Shown here in pieces: positions 45,710-54,602 of a DNA stretch of 64,000 nucleotides. Location of the stretch: the NCBI RefSeq assembly GCF_965208555.1, contig NZ_OZ242342.1, positions 2,604,001 to 2,668,000 of the forward strand, read 5' to 3'. The notes under the pieces were generated by a model. That model was not told the DNA's origin. It did no database searches and was given only the letters and a program-made list of their open reading frames with translations. The stretch's first letter is position 1. Each line of letters starts with the position of its first letter. Source of the stretch: Poriferisodalis sp965208555. GTDB taxonomy: Bacteria; Actinomycetota; Acidimicrobiia; Acidimicrobiales; Poriferisodalaceae. The position numbers were made by a program, and so were the translations under genes.

Positions 45710-46695
45710 GAGTCCGAGCCTCCGCCGCTGTCAGTCCCCGAGGCGGCGGCCGCTGCGAGTGCATCGGGGTCGATCAGGTCGAAGCGTTGCGGGGCCTCGA
45801 CGCCGGACATCGACCCGAGGCGTGGCACGGCCGCCAGCAGCGACTGCGTGTACGGCTCGCTCGGCCGATCGAAGATGTCCGAGACGTGGCCGCGTTCGAC
45901 CAATCGCGACTGCTGCATCACCACCACCTCATCGGCTACTTCGGCAACGACGCCCATGTCGTGGGTGATGATCAGCACGGCTGCGCCGGTCTCGCGCTGC
46001 ATCTCGGCGATGAGGGCGAGGATCTGTGCCTGGATCGTCACGTCAAGCGCCGTGGTGGGCTCATCCGCGATCAGGATCGCCGGGTCGCAGGCAAGCGCCA
46101 TGGCGATCATCACTCGCTGACGCATCCCGCCCGACATCTCGTGGGGGTACTGGTCGATCCGGCGCGCAGCATCAGGGATGCGCACCCGGTTCAGCATCTC
46201 CAGGGTGCGTTCGCGAGCCTCGCGGCGATTCATGCCCAGGTGCAGGCGCAACGCCTCGCCGATCTGGCTGCCGACGGTGTACACCGGGTTGAGGCTGGTG
46301 AGCGGCTCTTGAAAGATCATCGAGATGCGATCGCCCCGGATCGATCGCATCTGCGGTTCGGGCAGCTGCAGCAAGTCGTCGACGCTGCCGTCGTCATGGC
46401 GGAACAGCACCTCGCCGCTGCGGATCTCCGCCCGGGTGCCGATCTCGATGAGCCGCATGATCGACAGCGCCGTGACCGACTTGCCCGACCCCGATTCGCC
46501 CACTACCGCCAAGGTGGCACCGTCGTGCAAGTCGAACGACACGTCGCTGACGGCAACGAAATCGTCAAAGCCGACGGTCAGCCCCTGAACACGCAGCCTC
46601 GGTGCCGCGCTGTTCCCGTCGGTCGCGGCTGCTGCGCTGCTGTCGCCTCCTGCGTCGGCTGCGTTGCTGTCGCCTCCTGCGTCGGCCGTGCTCAT
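45706..46695 (-). CDS. dppD: peptide-type ABC transporter ATP-binding protein
   Basis: This is the first ATPase of the importer, 329 residues. The P-loop is GESGSGKS, the signature is MSGGMRQR, and Walker B is ILIADEPTTALDV. A C-terminal oligopeptide-ATPase extension is present. The N-terminus has a low-complexity stretch in which DAGGDS is repeated twice, encoded by a 27-bp-period DNA repeat. It is followed immediately by dppF and preceded by dppC, 3 bp apart. Confidence 0.93.
   Translation of the reverse strand: MSTADAGGDSNAADAGGDSSAAAATDGNSAAPRLRVQGLTVGFDDFVAVSDVSFDLHDGATLAVVGESGSGKSVTALSIMRLIEIGTRAEIRSGEVLFRHDDGSVDDLLQLPEPQMRSIRGDRISMIFQEPLTSLNPVYTVGSQIGEALRLHLGMNRREARERTLEMLNRVRIPDAARRIDQYPHEMSGGMRQRVMIAMALACDPAILIADEPTTALDVTIQAQILALIAEMQRETGAAVLIITHDMGVVAEVADEVVVMQQSRLVERGHVSDIFDRPSEPYTQSLLAAVPRLGSMSGVEAPQRFDLIDPDALAAAAASGTDSGGGSDS
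46638..46686. repeat. direct repeat with 27-bp period in the 5' end of dppD
   Basis: A 22-bp unit (from TGCTGTCGCC to CTGCGTCGGC) occurs at 46638-46659 and again at 46665-46686. It is in frame with dppD and encodes the repeated ADAGGDS segment at the N-terminus. Such slippage-type repeats in a disordered tail are usually neutral. Confidence 0.8.
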
Positions 46696-46698
46696 CGA

Positions 46699-47628
46699 TC
46701 AGCGTCCCCGCAGCTTGGGGTTGTAGGCATCCTGCAAGCCGTCGCCGATGAGGCTGAAGCTGAGCACCGTGAAGAAGATCGCCAGACCGGGGAAGGTCAC
46801 CGACCACCACGCAGTCAAGAAGTTCCCCCGGTTCAGCCCGATCATCAAGCCCCAACTGGTGGTATTGGGATCACCGAGGCCCAGGAATGCCAGCCCCGCC
46901 TCGAACAGGATCGCGGTGCCCATGATGAGCGTGGCCGACACGATCAGCGGCGGCAGCGCGTTCGGGAACACCACCTTGCGAATGATGCGCCAGTCCGTGG
47001 CCCCCACCGCTCGGGCAGCCCGCACGAACTCCAGGTTCTTCAGCCTCAGGAACTCTGCACGGGTGATGCGAGCGATCCCCGGCCACGCCACCACGCCGAT
47101 GGCGAACGAGATCGTGAACATCGACGGCTCGAACAGGGCCACCAGCACCATCGCGAACAGCAGGGCAGGCAGCACCTGGAAGAACTCGGTGAAGCGCATG
47201 AGGGCGCTGTCGAGCCAGCCGCCGTAGTAGCCGGCGAGCGCGCCGATGCTGATGCCGATCACGAGCACCATCGCGGCCGCCATGGCAGCAACCGTCAGGC
47301 TGGTCGTGCCGCCGCCGATCACGCCGGCCAGCACGTCGCGACCCAGATAGTCGGTGCCCAGGCGGGCCTCTTCCAACTCTCCTGGACCCGTGAGCGGGAT
47401 CGCCACGATGTCCTTGGGGTCGTTGTCGTAGATCCTCGGGCCGGCGACGGTCATGAAGACGATGCCGATGAGCATCACCACGCCTGCCACTGCGGCCTTG
47501 TTGCGCACGAAGAGCCGCAGAGTCTCCCGGCCGGGGCGTCCCGATCCGCCTTCGCCACCGGCCCCCAGGCCGGGGGTGACCCCCAGATCGGCGGCTGCCA
47601 CCTCACTGCGTCCCATAGCGTCAGACAT
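46699..47628 (-). CDS. dppC: peptide-type ABC transporter permease (DppC)
   Basis: The 309-residue DppC/OppC permease has a soluble N-terminal extension rich in Gly (about residues 14-32), then six membrane segments. The EAA-loop sequence is REFLRLKNLEFVRAARAVGA-like (ITRAEFLRLKNLEFVRAA). The ATG overlaps the end of dppB by 8 bp. It partners with DppB to form the membrane channel. Confidence 0.93.
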   Translation of the reverse strand: MSDAMGRSEVAAADLGVTPGLGAGGEGGSGRPGRETLRLFVRNKAAVAGVVMLIGIVFMTVAGPRIYDNDPKDIVAIPLTGPGELEEARLGTDYLGRDVLAGVIGGGTTSLTVAAMAAAMVLVIGISIGALAGYYGGWLDSALMRFTEFFQVLPALLFAMVLVALFEPSMFTISFAIGVVAWPGIARITRAEFLRLKNLEFVRAARAVGATDWRIIRKVVFPNALPPLIVSATLIMGTAILFEAGLAFLGLGDPNTTSWGLMIGLNRGNFLTAWWSVTFPGLAIFFTVLSFSLIGDGLQDAYNPKLRGR

Positions 47629-48604
47629 TGGAGCGCTCCCGCAGGCGGATACGGGGGTCGATGATCGTGTACAGCAGGTCGGTCAGCAGGTTCGCCACGA
47701 TCACCATGACCGACGACACCAGCAGCACGCCGAGCAGCACCGAGGTGTCCCGGCGCAGGATCGAGTCGAAAGCCAGCCTTCCCAGCCCCGGCCAGTTGAA
47801 GACGGTCTCGACCAGCAACGCGCCCGACAGCAGCGCCCCGAACTGCAGGCCGATCACCGTCACGACCGGGATGACGGCGTTGCGCAGCGCATGCTTGTAC
47901 ACCACCCGGCGCTCGCCCAGTCCCTTCGCCCGGGCGGTACGCACGTAGTCAGACTCGAGCACCTCCAGCATGGAGGCCCGAGACAGCCGGCTGTACTGCG
48001 CCAGGTAGATGAGCCCGAGCGTGAGTGCGGGCAGGACGAGGTGCTCGCCCACATCGAGCACATTCGCGAGCGCTCCCTCGCCGTAGTTCACGTCATGCCA
48101 GCCTTGGATCGGCAACAGCTCCCACGTTGACGCGAACAGGATCACCAGCATGATCCCGGTCCAGAACACCGGCATCGAGAAGCCCACGAGCGCCAACACG
48201 GTTGCGCCGTGACTGAGCGGACTCTCGGGACGTCGCGCAGTAGCGACGCCCACCATGGTCCCGGCTGCCACGGCGAACGCCAGCGCCGTTCCGACCAGCA
48301 GCACCGTGGGCCAGAGGCGCTCGATGATGAGCGATGTCACCGACCGGTTGAAGAAGAACGAGTCGCCCAGATCGCCCGTGGCAACCCTGCCGACATACGA
48401 CAGCAGCTGCACGATGACCGGACGGTCCAGGCCGTACTGGGCTCGGATCTCCTCGAGCAGCTCGGGGTCGCCGGCGCCGCTCTCGCCCACGATCACCGTG
48501 GCCGGATCGCCGGGCGTGATGTGGATCAGCAAGAAGTTGAGGCACATCACTGCCAGGATCAGCCCGAGTGCTTGGGCGATCCTGGCAGCGATGGACCTCA
48601 GCAT
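47621..48604 (-). CDS. dppB: peptide-type ABC transporter permease (DppB)
   Basis: The 327-residue permease starts with LGLILAVMCLNFLLIHITPG followed by DPA, the standard DppB/OppB periplasmic segment. The cytoplasmic EAA loop is LEVLESDYVRTARAKGLGE. Six helices are predicted. It lies 82 bp after the substrate-binding lipoprotein gene on the same strand and overlaps dppC. It is the first permease of a complete dppABCDF set. Confidence 0.93.
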   Translation of the reverse strand: MLRSIAARIAQALGLILAVMCLNFLLIHITPGDPATVIVGESGAGDPELLEEIRAQYGLDRPVIVQLLSYVGRVATGDLGDSFFFNRSVTSLIIERLWPTVLLVGTALAFAVAAGTMVGVATARRPESPLSHGATVLALVGFSMPVFWTGIMLVILFASTWELLPIQGWHDVNYGEGALANVLDVGEHLVLPALTLGLIYLAQYSRLSRASMLEVLESDYVRTARAKGLGERRVVYKHALRNAVIPVVTVIGLQFGALLSGALLVETVFNWPGLGRLAFDSILRRDTSVLLGVLLVSSVMVIVANLLTDLLYTIIDPRIRLRERSNV

Positions 48605-48686
48605 GCTCCGTCCTCAGTCGAGCCCGTGCTCGTTGGGCGCAGCTCCAGCAGTCACGTCGGCGAAGCCGAGACGAGTTCTGTACCCG

Positions 48687-50489
48687 CTACTGGTCCAGCC
48701 AGACCTGGTGCATGGGCGACATCTGCCCCCAGATGTTGTTGGTCGGCGGGTTCATGACCGCCGGGTTGAACGCCTGCCAGAACGAGGGCGTGTTCAGGAA
48801 GTAGATCGGTACCTCCTCAGCCACGATCTCCTGGAACTTGGCGTACAGACTGGTCCGTTCACCGGCGTCGAGCTCTTGGCCTGCTGCGGCGAGCAGCGCG
48901 TCGACCTCGGGATTGCAGTAGCCCGTGTTGTTGGTCCAGATCACGCCCACCCGGTTGTCGCACAGGTAGGTCCGGTGCACGCCGATGACGGGATCGCCCC
49001 AATTCCAGACCTGGTTGATGGTCATCTGGTAGTCCCCACCGGCGACTCGCTGTGCCCAGGTCGGGAAGTCTGGCGACACGCTCAGCTCGACTTTGATGCC
49101 GGCTTCCTCCAGCGCCTGTACCACATACTCGGCGTGGACCACGAACGCCGGCGGGATGTAGTCGATGGTGAGCTCCAGCTCGCCCTCGCCGTAGCCCGCC
49201 TCGGCCAGCAGCTGCTTGGCCCGGTCGATGTCCTTGTCGTAGTGGTTCACATCGGCGTTGTGGAACGGGCTGGCGGCGGCGATGCCGGTCGGCACCGGGA
49301 AGGTGAGCCCTTGTTCGATGACTCCCGAGAGGAAGTCGCGGTCGATCGCGTACCCGATGGCCTGGCGCACTCGCACATCAGACAAGGCAGGGTCGTTCAA
49401 GTTGAACTCCAGCCAGTTGATCTGGCCGATGGCCTCGTGGCCCTGAGCGGTCACCTCCACGTCGGGGTTGTCCATCAGGCGAAGCACATTTGCTGCGGGT
49501 CCCAAGGTGGACGACAGGTGCGTCGTGCCGTTCTCGAGGCTCAGCACGATGGCCGTCGAATCGGGCGTGATCTCCATCACGATCTCGTCCAGGCACGGCG
49601 TGCCCTCGATGAAGAAATCGTCGAAGCGCTCCATCCGGATGATGGTTCCCGGCTCGTACTCGGCCAGCCGGAACGGACCCGAACCCACGAAGTCTTCGCT
49701 GTTGCGCGGGTGGGACTTCATGTCCTGGCCGTCGTCGAAGATGTGCTTCGGGATGATCGGCAGCAGGCCCGGCGACATCGCCAGCAGGATCGCCGGGTGC
49801 GGCTGGCTGAGATTGATGACCGCCGTGTGCTCGTCAGGCGTGTCCACGCTCGTCACCGGTGCATACATTGGCTTGAACGGGTGGTTGGCCTGCACCGTCT
49901 GGATCGAGAACGCCACGTCGGCGGAGGTGATGGGCATTCCGTCGTGGAAGACAGCGTCCTCCACGAGGTGCAGCGTCACCGAGAGGCCGTCGTCAGCGAC
50001 TTCCCAGCTCTCGGCCAGGTACGGCATGGGGTTGTACTCGTCGTCATAGAGCAGCGGGCTCGCATTGAGCTGCGTGCCCGGCACGGCGGTCGCATAGCCC
50101 GACTGCACCGTGCCGTTGAGGTGCCGGGGCACCTGCGTGCTGCCGATGATGAGCGTCCCGCCGACGTTCTGCCCGCCATTGCACGCTGCAGCGGCCATGT
50201 CGTCGGCCATGTCATCGTCGGCCATGTCATCGTCGGCCATGTCGCCGTCGTCGGCCATGTCGCCGTCTTCGTCATGGTCGTGGCCGTCGTCTTCGTCATG
50301 GTCGTGGTCGTCGTCCATGTCGTCGGCCGCGTCGCTGCTCGAACCAGCGGCAGCCGTGGCCGCGGGCGCGGCGTCGTCACCGTCGTCATCGCTGGCGCAC
50401 GACGCGGCGATGAGCGCGAATACCGCGAGCAGCGCGACCAGCAGCTGGCCGGAACGCCGCCGCGGGCCGCGTGTCGTTGTGGTCCTCAT
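48687..50489 (-). CDS. dppA: peptide-type ABC transporter substrate-binding lipoprotein with an Asp/His-rich tether
   Basis: This is the extracytoplasmic solute-binding protein (SBP family 5), 600 residues. The signal peptide ends in the lipobox IAASC (Cys31). A tether of about 70 residues follows, rich in Asp, His, Met and Ala, with repeated DMADD units and HDHDEDDG. The binding domain begins near GGTLIIGSTQVPRHLN and ends in FWQAFNPAVMN. The second Met of the open frame is the chosen start because AAGGAGGG lies 10 nt upstream of it and would fall inside the longer version. It heads the dpp operon. Confidence 0.92.
   Translation of the reverse strand: MRTTTTRGPRRRSGQLLVALLAVFALIAASCASDDDGDDAAPAATAAAGSSSDAADDMDDDHDHDEDDGHDHDEDGDMADDGDMADDDMADDDMADDMAAAACNGGQNVGGTLIIGSTQVPRHLNGTVQSGYATAVPGTQLNASPLLYDDEYNPMPYLAESWEVADDGLSVTLHLVEDAVFHDGMPITSADVAFSIQTVQANHPFKPMYAPVTSVDTPDEHTAVINLSQPHPAILLAMSPGLLPIIPKHIFDDGQDMKSHPRNSEDFVGSGPFRLAEYEPGTIIRMERFDDFFIEGTPCLDEIVMEITPDSTAIVLSLENGTTHLSSTLGPAANVLRLMDNPDVEVTAQGHEAIGQINWLEFNLNDPALSDVRVRQAIGYAIDRDFLSGVIEQGLTFPVPTGIAAASPFHNADVNHYDKDIDRAKQLLAEAGYGEGELELTIDYIPPAFVVHAEYVVQALEEAGIKVELSVSPDFPTWAQRVAGGDYQMTINQVWNWGDPVIGVHRTYLCDNRVGVIWTNNTGYCNPEVDALLAAAGQELDAGERTSLYAKFQEIVAEEVPIYFLNTPSFWQAFNPAVMNPPTNNIWGQMSPMHQVWLDQ
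50193..50329. repeat. low-complexity 15-bp-type repeats encoding the Asp/Met/His tether of DppA
   Basis: The plus strand shows several copies of GGCCATGTCATCGTC and close variants, then TCGTCATGGTCGTGG-type units. They encode DMADD and HDHDED repeats on the minus strand. The units are in frame and imperfect, so length variation between strains is likely. The structure is not CRISPR-like because there are no unique spacers. Confidence 0.8.
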
Positions 50490-50510
50490 CGGGCTCTCTC
50501 CCTCCTTGGG

Positions 50511-50541
50511 CACACCCGCCGGTCACATCGCGACGGGTGTG
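50511..50541. repeat. 8-bp inverted repeat between divergent dppA and the flavin monooxygenase gene
   Basis: CACACCCG (50511-50518) and CGGGTGTG (50534-50541) form a perfect inverted repeat with a 15-bp spacer. It lies between two divergently transcribed genes, close to the dppA ribosome-binding site. That is a typical place for an operator of a dimeric regulator, though no regulator gene is next to it. Confidence 0.55.
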
Positions 50542-50660
50542 ATTGTTGACTTGGCCCCGTGGGACCCTGCGCTACCGTAACCGACGATGTCGTTGCCATC
50601 GACGGTGACACACGCAGTGCTCGGTGTTCAGCGCGATGGCGTCAGCAAGGTGGCTGGCCG

Positions 50661-51773
50661 ATGAAGGTCCACTGGTTCTTGCCAACGGGCGGCGATTCTC
50701 GCGATGTGCTGCCCGACGAGCCGGGCGCGCACTGGCGGCCGCCGTCCATGGACTATCTCGCTCAGATCGCGACGGCCTGCGATCAGCTCGGCTACGAAGG
50801 CATGCTCACGCCGTGCGGGACCATGTGCGAGGACGCGTGGCTCTCCACGATTGCCTTGGCGCCGCTGACCAAGCGCGTCAAGTTCCTCGTTGCATTCCGG
50901 CCGGGCTTTCTGTCGCCGACGCTGGCGGCGCAGATGGCCTCCACCTACCAGCGGCTGTCGGGCGGGCGGCTGCTCATCAACATCGTCACCGGCGCTGAAC
51001 CCCGTGAGCTGAACCGCTTCGGCGACTGGCTCGACAAGGACACTCGCTATGCGCGCACGGGCGAATTCCTGCGCATCGTGCGGGAGGCGTGGTCGGGCGA
51101 GCCGTTCGACTTCGAGGGCGATTTCTACAAGGTCGCTGCTGCCACGACCCGGGAGGCGCCCGATCCGCTCCCCGCGATCTACTTCGGCGGGGCGTCACCC
51201 GCGGCCGAGCAGATCGCATCCCAGCACGTCGACGTTTACTTGGCGTGGGGCGAGCCCCCTGACATGGTGACCGAACGGCTGGACCGCATGCGGGCCCGAG
51301 CTGCGGAACACGGTCGCACGCTGCGCTACGGCATCCGCTTTCACGTCATCACGCGGCCCGACGCAGCGGACGCTTGGGCTGTGGCCGACGACATGCTCGC
51401 GCACATAAGCCCCGAGGCCATCGCCGCTGCCCAAGCCGACTTCGCCACGACCATGTCGGAGGGCCAGCGTCGCATGGCCCAGCTTCACGCCGAGGGCAGC
51501 GGGCGGCTGGAGATCCACCCCAATGTGTGGTCGGGGATCGGACTCGTCCGTGGCGGCGCCGGAACGGCGCTGGTCGGCAGCTACAGCGAGGTGGCGGATC
51601 GCATCGCGGAGTATCACGCACTGGGCTTCGACGAGTTCATCCTGTCGGGTTACCCGCACCTCGAAGAGGCGTACTGGTTCGGTGAGGGCGTCATGCCGAT
51701 CCTGCGCGAACGCGGACTGCTCGAACCGCTCGCACAGGGCTCAGACAACGCGCTGGTCTCGTCATTCCGCTGA
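50661..51773 (+). CDS. luciferase-like flavin monooxygenase, SsuD-type
   Basis: The 370-residue FMNH2-dependent monooxygenase resembles alkanesulfonate monooxygenase. It starts MKVHWFLPTGGDSRDV and has YLAQIATACDQLGYEG, RPGFLSPTLAAQMASTYQRL, NIVTGAEPRELNRFGDWLDK and YFGGASPAAEQIA, all typical of SsuD. No sulfonate transporter or NAD(P)H:flavin reductase gene is adjacent. The ATG at 50661 has AAGGTGG upstream. It is divergent from dppA and 7 bp upstream of a GATase gene. Confidence 0.88.
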   Translation: MKVHWFLPTGGDSRDVLPDEPGAHWRPPSMDYLAQIATACDQLGYEGMLTPCGTMCEDAWLSTIALAPLTKRVKFLVAFRPGFLSPTLAAQMASTYQRLSGGRLLINIVTGAEPRELNRFGDWLDKDTRYARTGEFLRIVREAWSGEPFDFEGDFYKVAAATTREAPDPLPAIYFGGASPAAEQIASQHVDVYLAWGEPPDMVTERLDRMRARAAEHGRTLRYGIRFHVITRPDAADAWAVADDMLAHISPEAIAAAQADFATTMSEGQRRMAQLHAEGSGRLEIHPNVWSGIGLVRGGAGTALVGSYSEVADRIAEYHALGFDEFILSGYPHLEEAYWFGEGVMPILRERGLLEPLAQGSDNALVSSFR

Positions 51774-51780
51774 GCTGAGC

Positions 51781-52548
51781 ATGTCGCCCCAGCCCTCAGG
51801 CACCTCGGTTCCGCCGGATGCGCAGCGGCCGCTGCGGCTGGGCCTGCTGCGCTGCGACGACCCCGTGCCTGAACTGAGATCGATCTGCGGCACCTATTCG
51901 GACATGTTCGCTGACGTGATCGCACGCGTTGACCCGAGCGTCCGAATGGACACCTTCAGCCTTCCTGACAATCAATGGCCGAGCGATCTCGATGCCTATG
52001 ACGGCTGGATGACCACCGGAACCCGAGCCTCGGTCTACGACGACGCTCCCTGGATCAGGCAGTTCGCCGATTTCGTGCGTCGGCTGCACGCCGAGCGCCG
52101 CAAGATGTTCGGCGTCTGCTTCGGGCACCAGATGATCGCCCACGCGCTCGGCGGCACGGTGCAGCGGGCTCAGCATGGATGGACGGTGGGGGCCAACGTC
52201 TGGAAGATCCACGCGCATCGTCCCTGGATGGACCCGCCTGCCGACGAGATCCGCCTCATCCACAGCCATCAGGACCAAGTCCTGTCCTTGCCGCCCGGCG
52301 GCGTCGTGCTAGCCGGCGCCGACCGATGCCCGATCGCGATGCTGGCGGTCGGGGATCACCTCGTGGGGATGCAGGGCCACCCGGAGTTCCAGCCCGAATT
52401 CGTCGGCCCGCTGTACGAGACCCGTACTGAGCTGCTCGGTGCCGATGCCGTCGCCGAGGCCAAGGCCAGCCTGGCGACGCCCTGCAACCAGGAGCTCGTC
52501 GCCGGCTGGATGCTGCGTTTCTTCGCGGGCTGCTCGGAACCGGCCTGA
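51781..52548 (+). CDS. class I glutamine amidotransferase-like protein
   Basis: The 255-residue GATase1 domain has the catalytic triad Cys113 (GVCFGHQM), His200 and Glu202 (MQGHPEFQPEF). It is of the stand-alone GMP-synthase-like/COG0518 group. Most proteins of this group have uncertain acceptors; some hydrolyse gamma-glutamyl amides. The ATG is 7 bp after the monooxygenase stop, so the two are likely cotranscribed. The partner enzyme is not apparent. It converges with leuD. Confidence 0.87.
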   Translation: MSPQPSGTSVPPDAQRPLRLGLLRCDDPVPELRSICGTYSDMFADVIARVDPSVRMDTFSLPDNQWPSDLDAYDGWMTTGTRASVYDDAPWIRQFADFVRRLHAERRKMFGVCFGHQMIAHALGGTVQRAQHGWTVGANVWKIHAHRPWMDPPADEIRLIHSHQDQVLSLPPGGVVLAGADRCPIAMLAVGDHLVGMQGHPEFQPEFVGPLYETRTELLGADAVAEAKASLATPCNQELVAGWMLRFFAGCSEPA

Positions 52549-52566
52549 GGTGCGTTCAGACGCGGG

Positions 52567-53157
52567 CTAGGTCGCCGGCATCCAGGCAGGGCGGGTTGTC
52601 TCGTAGCCGTCGATCGCCGATGCACTGCGCAGCGTGATGCCGATGTCGTCGAGACCCTCGAGGAAGCGCTCCTGTGTTGCGTCGTCCATCGGAAACGGCT
52701 CCTCGATGCCGACGGCGGGTGCGCTGAGCATTCGCCGCTCCACGTCGATGGTCACCACGAGGTCGGGATCAGCGGCCACGGCGGCCCGCAGGCGGGCAGC
52801 GGCTTCCTCGGACACCTGCACGGGCACCAAGCCGTTCTTGGTGGAGTTGTTGCGGAAGATGTCGCCGAACCGGGGCGAGACCACGGCCACGAAGCCGTAG
52901 TCCATGAGCGCCCACACAGCGTGCTCGCGAGACGAGCCGGTGCCGAAGTTCGACCCTGCCACCAGAACCGTGGCGCCTGCGAAGCGCTCGTCGTTCAGCA
53001 CGAAGTCGCGCTCGTCGCGCCACTCGCTGAAGAGCCCCTTGCCGAAGCCGGTGCGCTCCACCCGCTTGAGCCAGTCGCTGGGGATGATCTGGTCGGTGTC
53101 CACGTCAGAGCGGTCGAGGGGCACGGCGCGCCCCTCGTGCACTCGTACTGGTTCCAT
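52567..53157 (-). CDS. leuD: 3-isopropylmalate dehydratase small subunit
   Basis: This is the swivel subunit of isopropylmalate isomerase, 196 residues. The conserved start is LDRSDVDTDQIIPSDWLKRV, and the substrate-binding loop is AGSNFGTGSSREHA. The ATG at 53155-53157 with GAGGACAGGG-type purine-rich upstream sequence is preferred over a longer frame. It follows leuC by 38 bp on the same strand and forms the two-subunit isomerase with it. Confidence 0.95.
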   Translation of the reverse strand: MEPVRVHEGRAVPLDRSDVDTDQIIPSDWLKRVERTGFGKGLFSEWRDERDFVLNDERFAGATVLVAGSNFGTGSSREHAVWALMDYGFVAVVSPRFGDIFRNNSTKNGLVPVQVSEEAAARLRAAVAADPDLVVTIDVERRMLSAPAVGIEEPFPMDDATQERFLEGLDDIGITLRSASAIDGYETTRPAWMPAT

Positions 53158-53195
53158 CAACCCTGTCCTCTCGCTCGCTGCGGCCTTGTTCCGGC

Positions 53196-54602
53196 TCAGG
53201 CCAGATCGTCGGGCGTGACAAAGCGGCCGGCGATGGCCGTTGCGGCGGCCACCTCCGGCGAGCACAGGTGCGTGCGCCCGCCCCGCCCCTGCCGTCCTTC
53301 GAAGTTGCGGTTGGAGGTGGAAGCCGAGCGCTCACCGGGCGAGAGCTTGTCGGGATTCATCGCCAGGCACATCGAGCAGCCCGGCTCCCGCCAGTCGAAG
53401 CCCGCTTCGGCAAACACCGCATCCAGGCCCTCGGCCTCGGCCTGCGCCTTGACGGCGAAGGAACCCGGGACAACCAGCGTGCGGACCCCGTCCGCAACCT
53501 TGCGTCCCCGGGCCACGGCCGCAGCAGCGCGCAGATCCTCGATCCGGGAGTTGGTGCAGCTGCCGATGAACACTGTGTCCACGGTGACATCAGCAAGACG
53601 TGTGCCGGCGGTCAGGCCCATGTAGTCGAGTGCTCGCTGTGCCGTCGTGGCCTCCACCGGGTCATCGAAGTCGCCCGGCGCCGGCACGGCTCCGTCGATC
53701 GGGATGACATGGGCAGGGTTGGTGCCCCACGTCACATGGGGGCGCAGCGAGGCGGCGTCGATCGTGACCGAGCGATCGAAGGTCGCGCCGTCGTCGGTCA
53801 CCAGCGAGCGCCAATCGGCCACTGCGGCATCCCATTCGGCGCCGGCCGGCACGTGCCGGCGGCCCGCCAAGTACTCGAAGGTGGTCTCGTCGGGTGCCAC
53901 CATGCCCGCCTTGGCGCCGGCCTCGATGGACATGTTGCAGACGGTCATGCGTCCTTCCATCGACAGGGCGCGGATGGCCGATCCGCGGTACTCGATGATG
54001 TGCCCGATGCCGCCGCCGGTGCCGATGCGCCCGATGATTGCCAGCACGATGTCCTTGGCGGTGACGCCGGCCGGCGCCTCGCCGTCCACGCTGACCTCCA
54101 TCGTGGCGGGCCGGCTCTGCGGCAGCGTCTGGCTGGCCAGGACGTGCTCCACCTCGGAGGTGCCGATGCCGAAGGCCAGCGCTCCGAACGCGCCATGCGT
54201 TGAGGTGTGACTGTCACCGCAGACCACCGTCATGCCGGGCAGCGTGAGGCCCTGCTCGGGGCCGATGACGTGCACGATTCCTTGGCCCGGATCGCCCATC
54301 GGGTACAGCGTGATGCCGAACTCGTCGCAGTTCGCCCGCAGCACCTGCACCTGCTTTGCCGAGATCGGGTCGGCGATCGGCAGGTGCAGATCGGCGGTGG
54401 GGACGTTGTGGTCTTCGGTCGCCACGGTCAGGTCGGGGCGCCGCACGGTGCGCCCGGACATGCGCAGACCGTCGAAGGCCTGGGGCGAAGTGACCTCGTG
54501 GACGAGGTGCAGGTCGATGTAGAGCAGGTCTGGCTGCCCACCGCCGGTGCGGACGATGTGGCGGTCCCAGACCTTCTCGCTGAGCGTGCGCGGTCGTGTC
54601 AT
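53196..54602 (-). CDS. leuC: 3-isopropylmalate dehydratase large subunit
   Basis: This is the aconitase-type large subunit, 468 residues. The 4Fe-4S ligands are Cys349 (GSCTNSR), Cys409 and Cys412 (GCSMC). The GDSHTSTHGAFGALAFGIGT segment is present. It lies directly downstream of greA with no gap, and upstream of leuD. With the leuB and cimA genes on the other side, the region codes the leucine and citramalate branch. No leuA (isopropylmalate synthase) is in the window. Confidence 0.96.
   Translation of the reverse strand: MTRPRTLSEKVWDRHIVRTGGGQPDLLYIDLHLVHEVTSPQAFDGLRMSGRTVRRPDLTVATEDHNVPTADLHLPIADPISAKQVQVLRANCDEFGITLYPMGDPGQGIVHVIGPEQGLTLPGMTVVCGDSHTSTHGAFGALAFGIGTSEVEHVLASQTLPQSRPATMEVSVDGEAPAGVTAKDIVLAIIGRIGTGGGIGHIIEYRGSAIRALSMEGRMTVCNMSIEAGAKAGMVAPDETTFEYLAGRRHVPAGAEWDAAVADWRSLVTDDGATFDRSVTIDAASLRPHVTWGTNPAHVIPIDGAVPAPGDFDDPVEATTAQRALDYMGLTAGTRLADVTVDTVFIGSCTNSRIEDLRAAAAVARGRKVADGVRTLVVPGSFAVKAQAEAEGLDAVFAEAGFDWREPGCSMCLAMNPDKLSPGERSASTSNRNFEGRQGRGGRTHLCSPEVAAATAIAGRFVTPDDLA

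Noticed and set aside
50193..50329. CRISPR array
   Set aside because: The repeats are short, imperfect, in frame and without unique spacers. They encode a protein tether.
50542..50660. SAM riboswitch or sigma-type promoter before the SsuD-like gene
   Set aside because: TTGACT is present, but the distance to TACCGT is 21 bp, outside the usual 16-19, and no SAM-box structure was seen.
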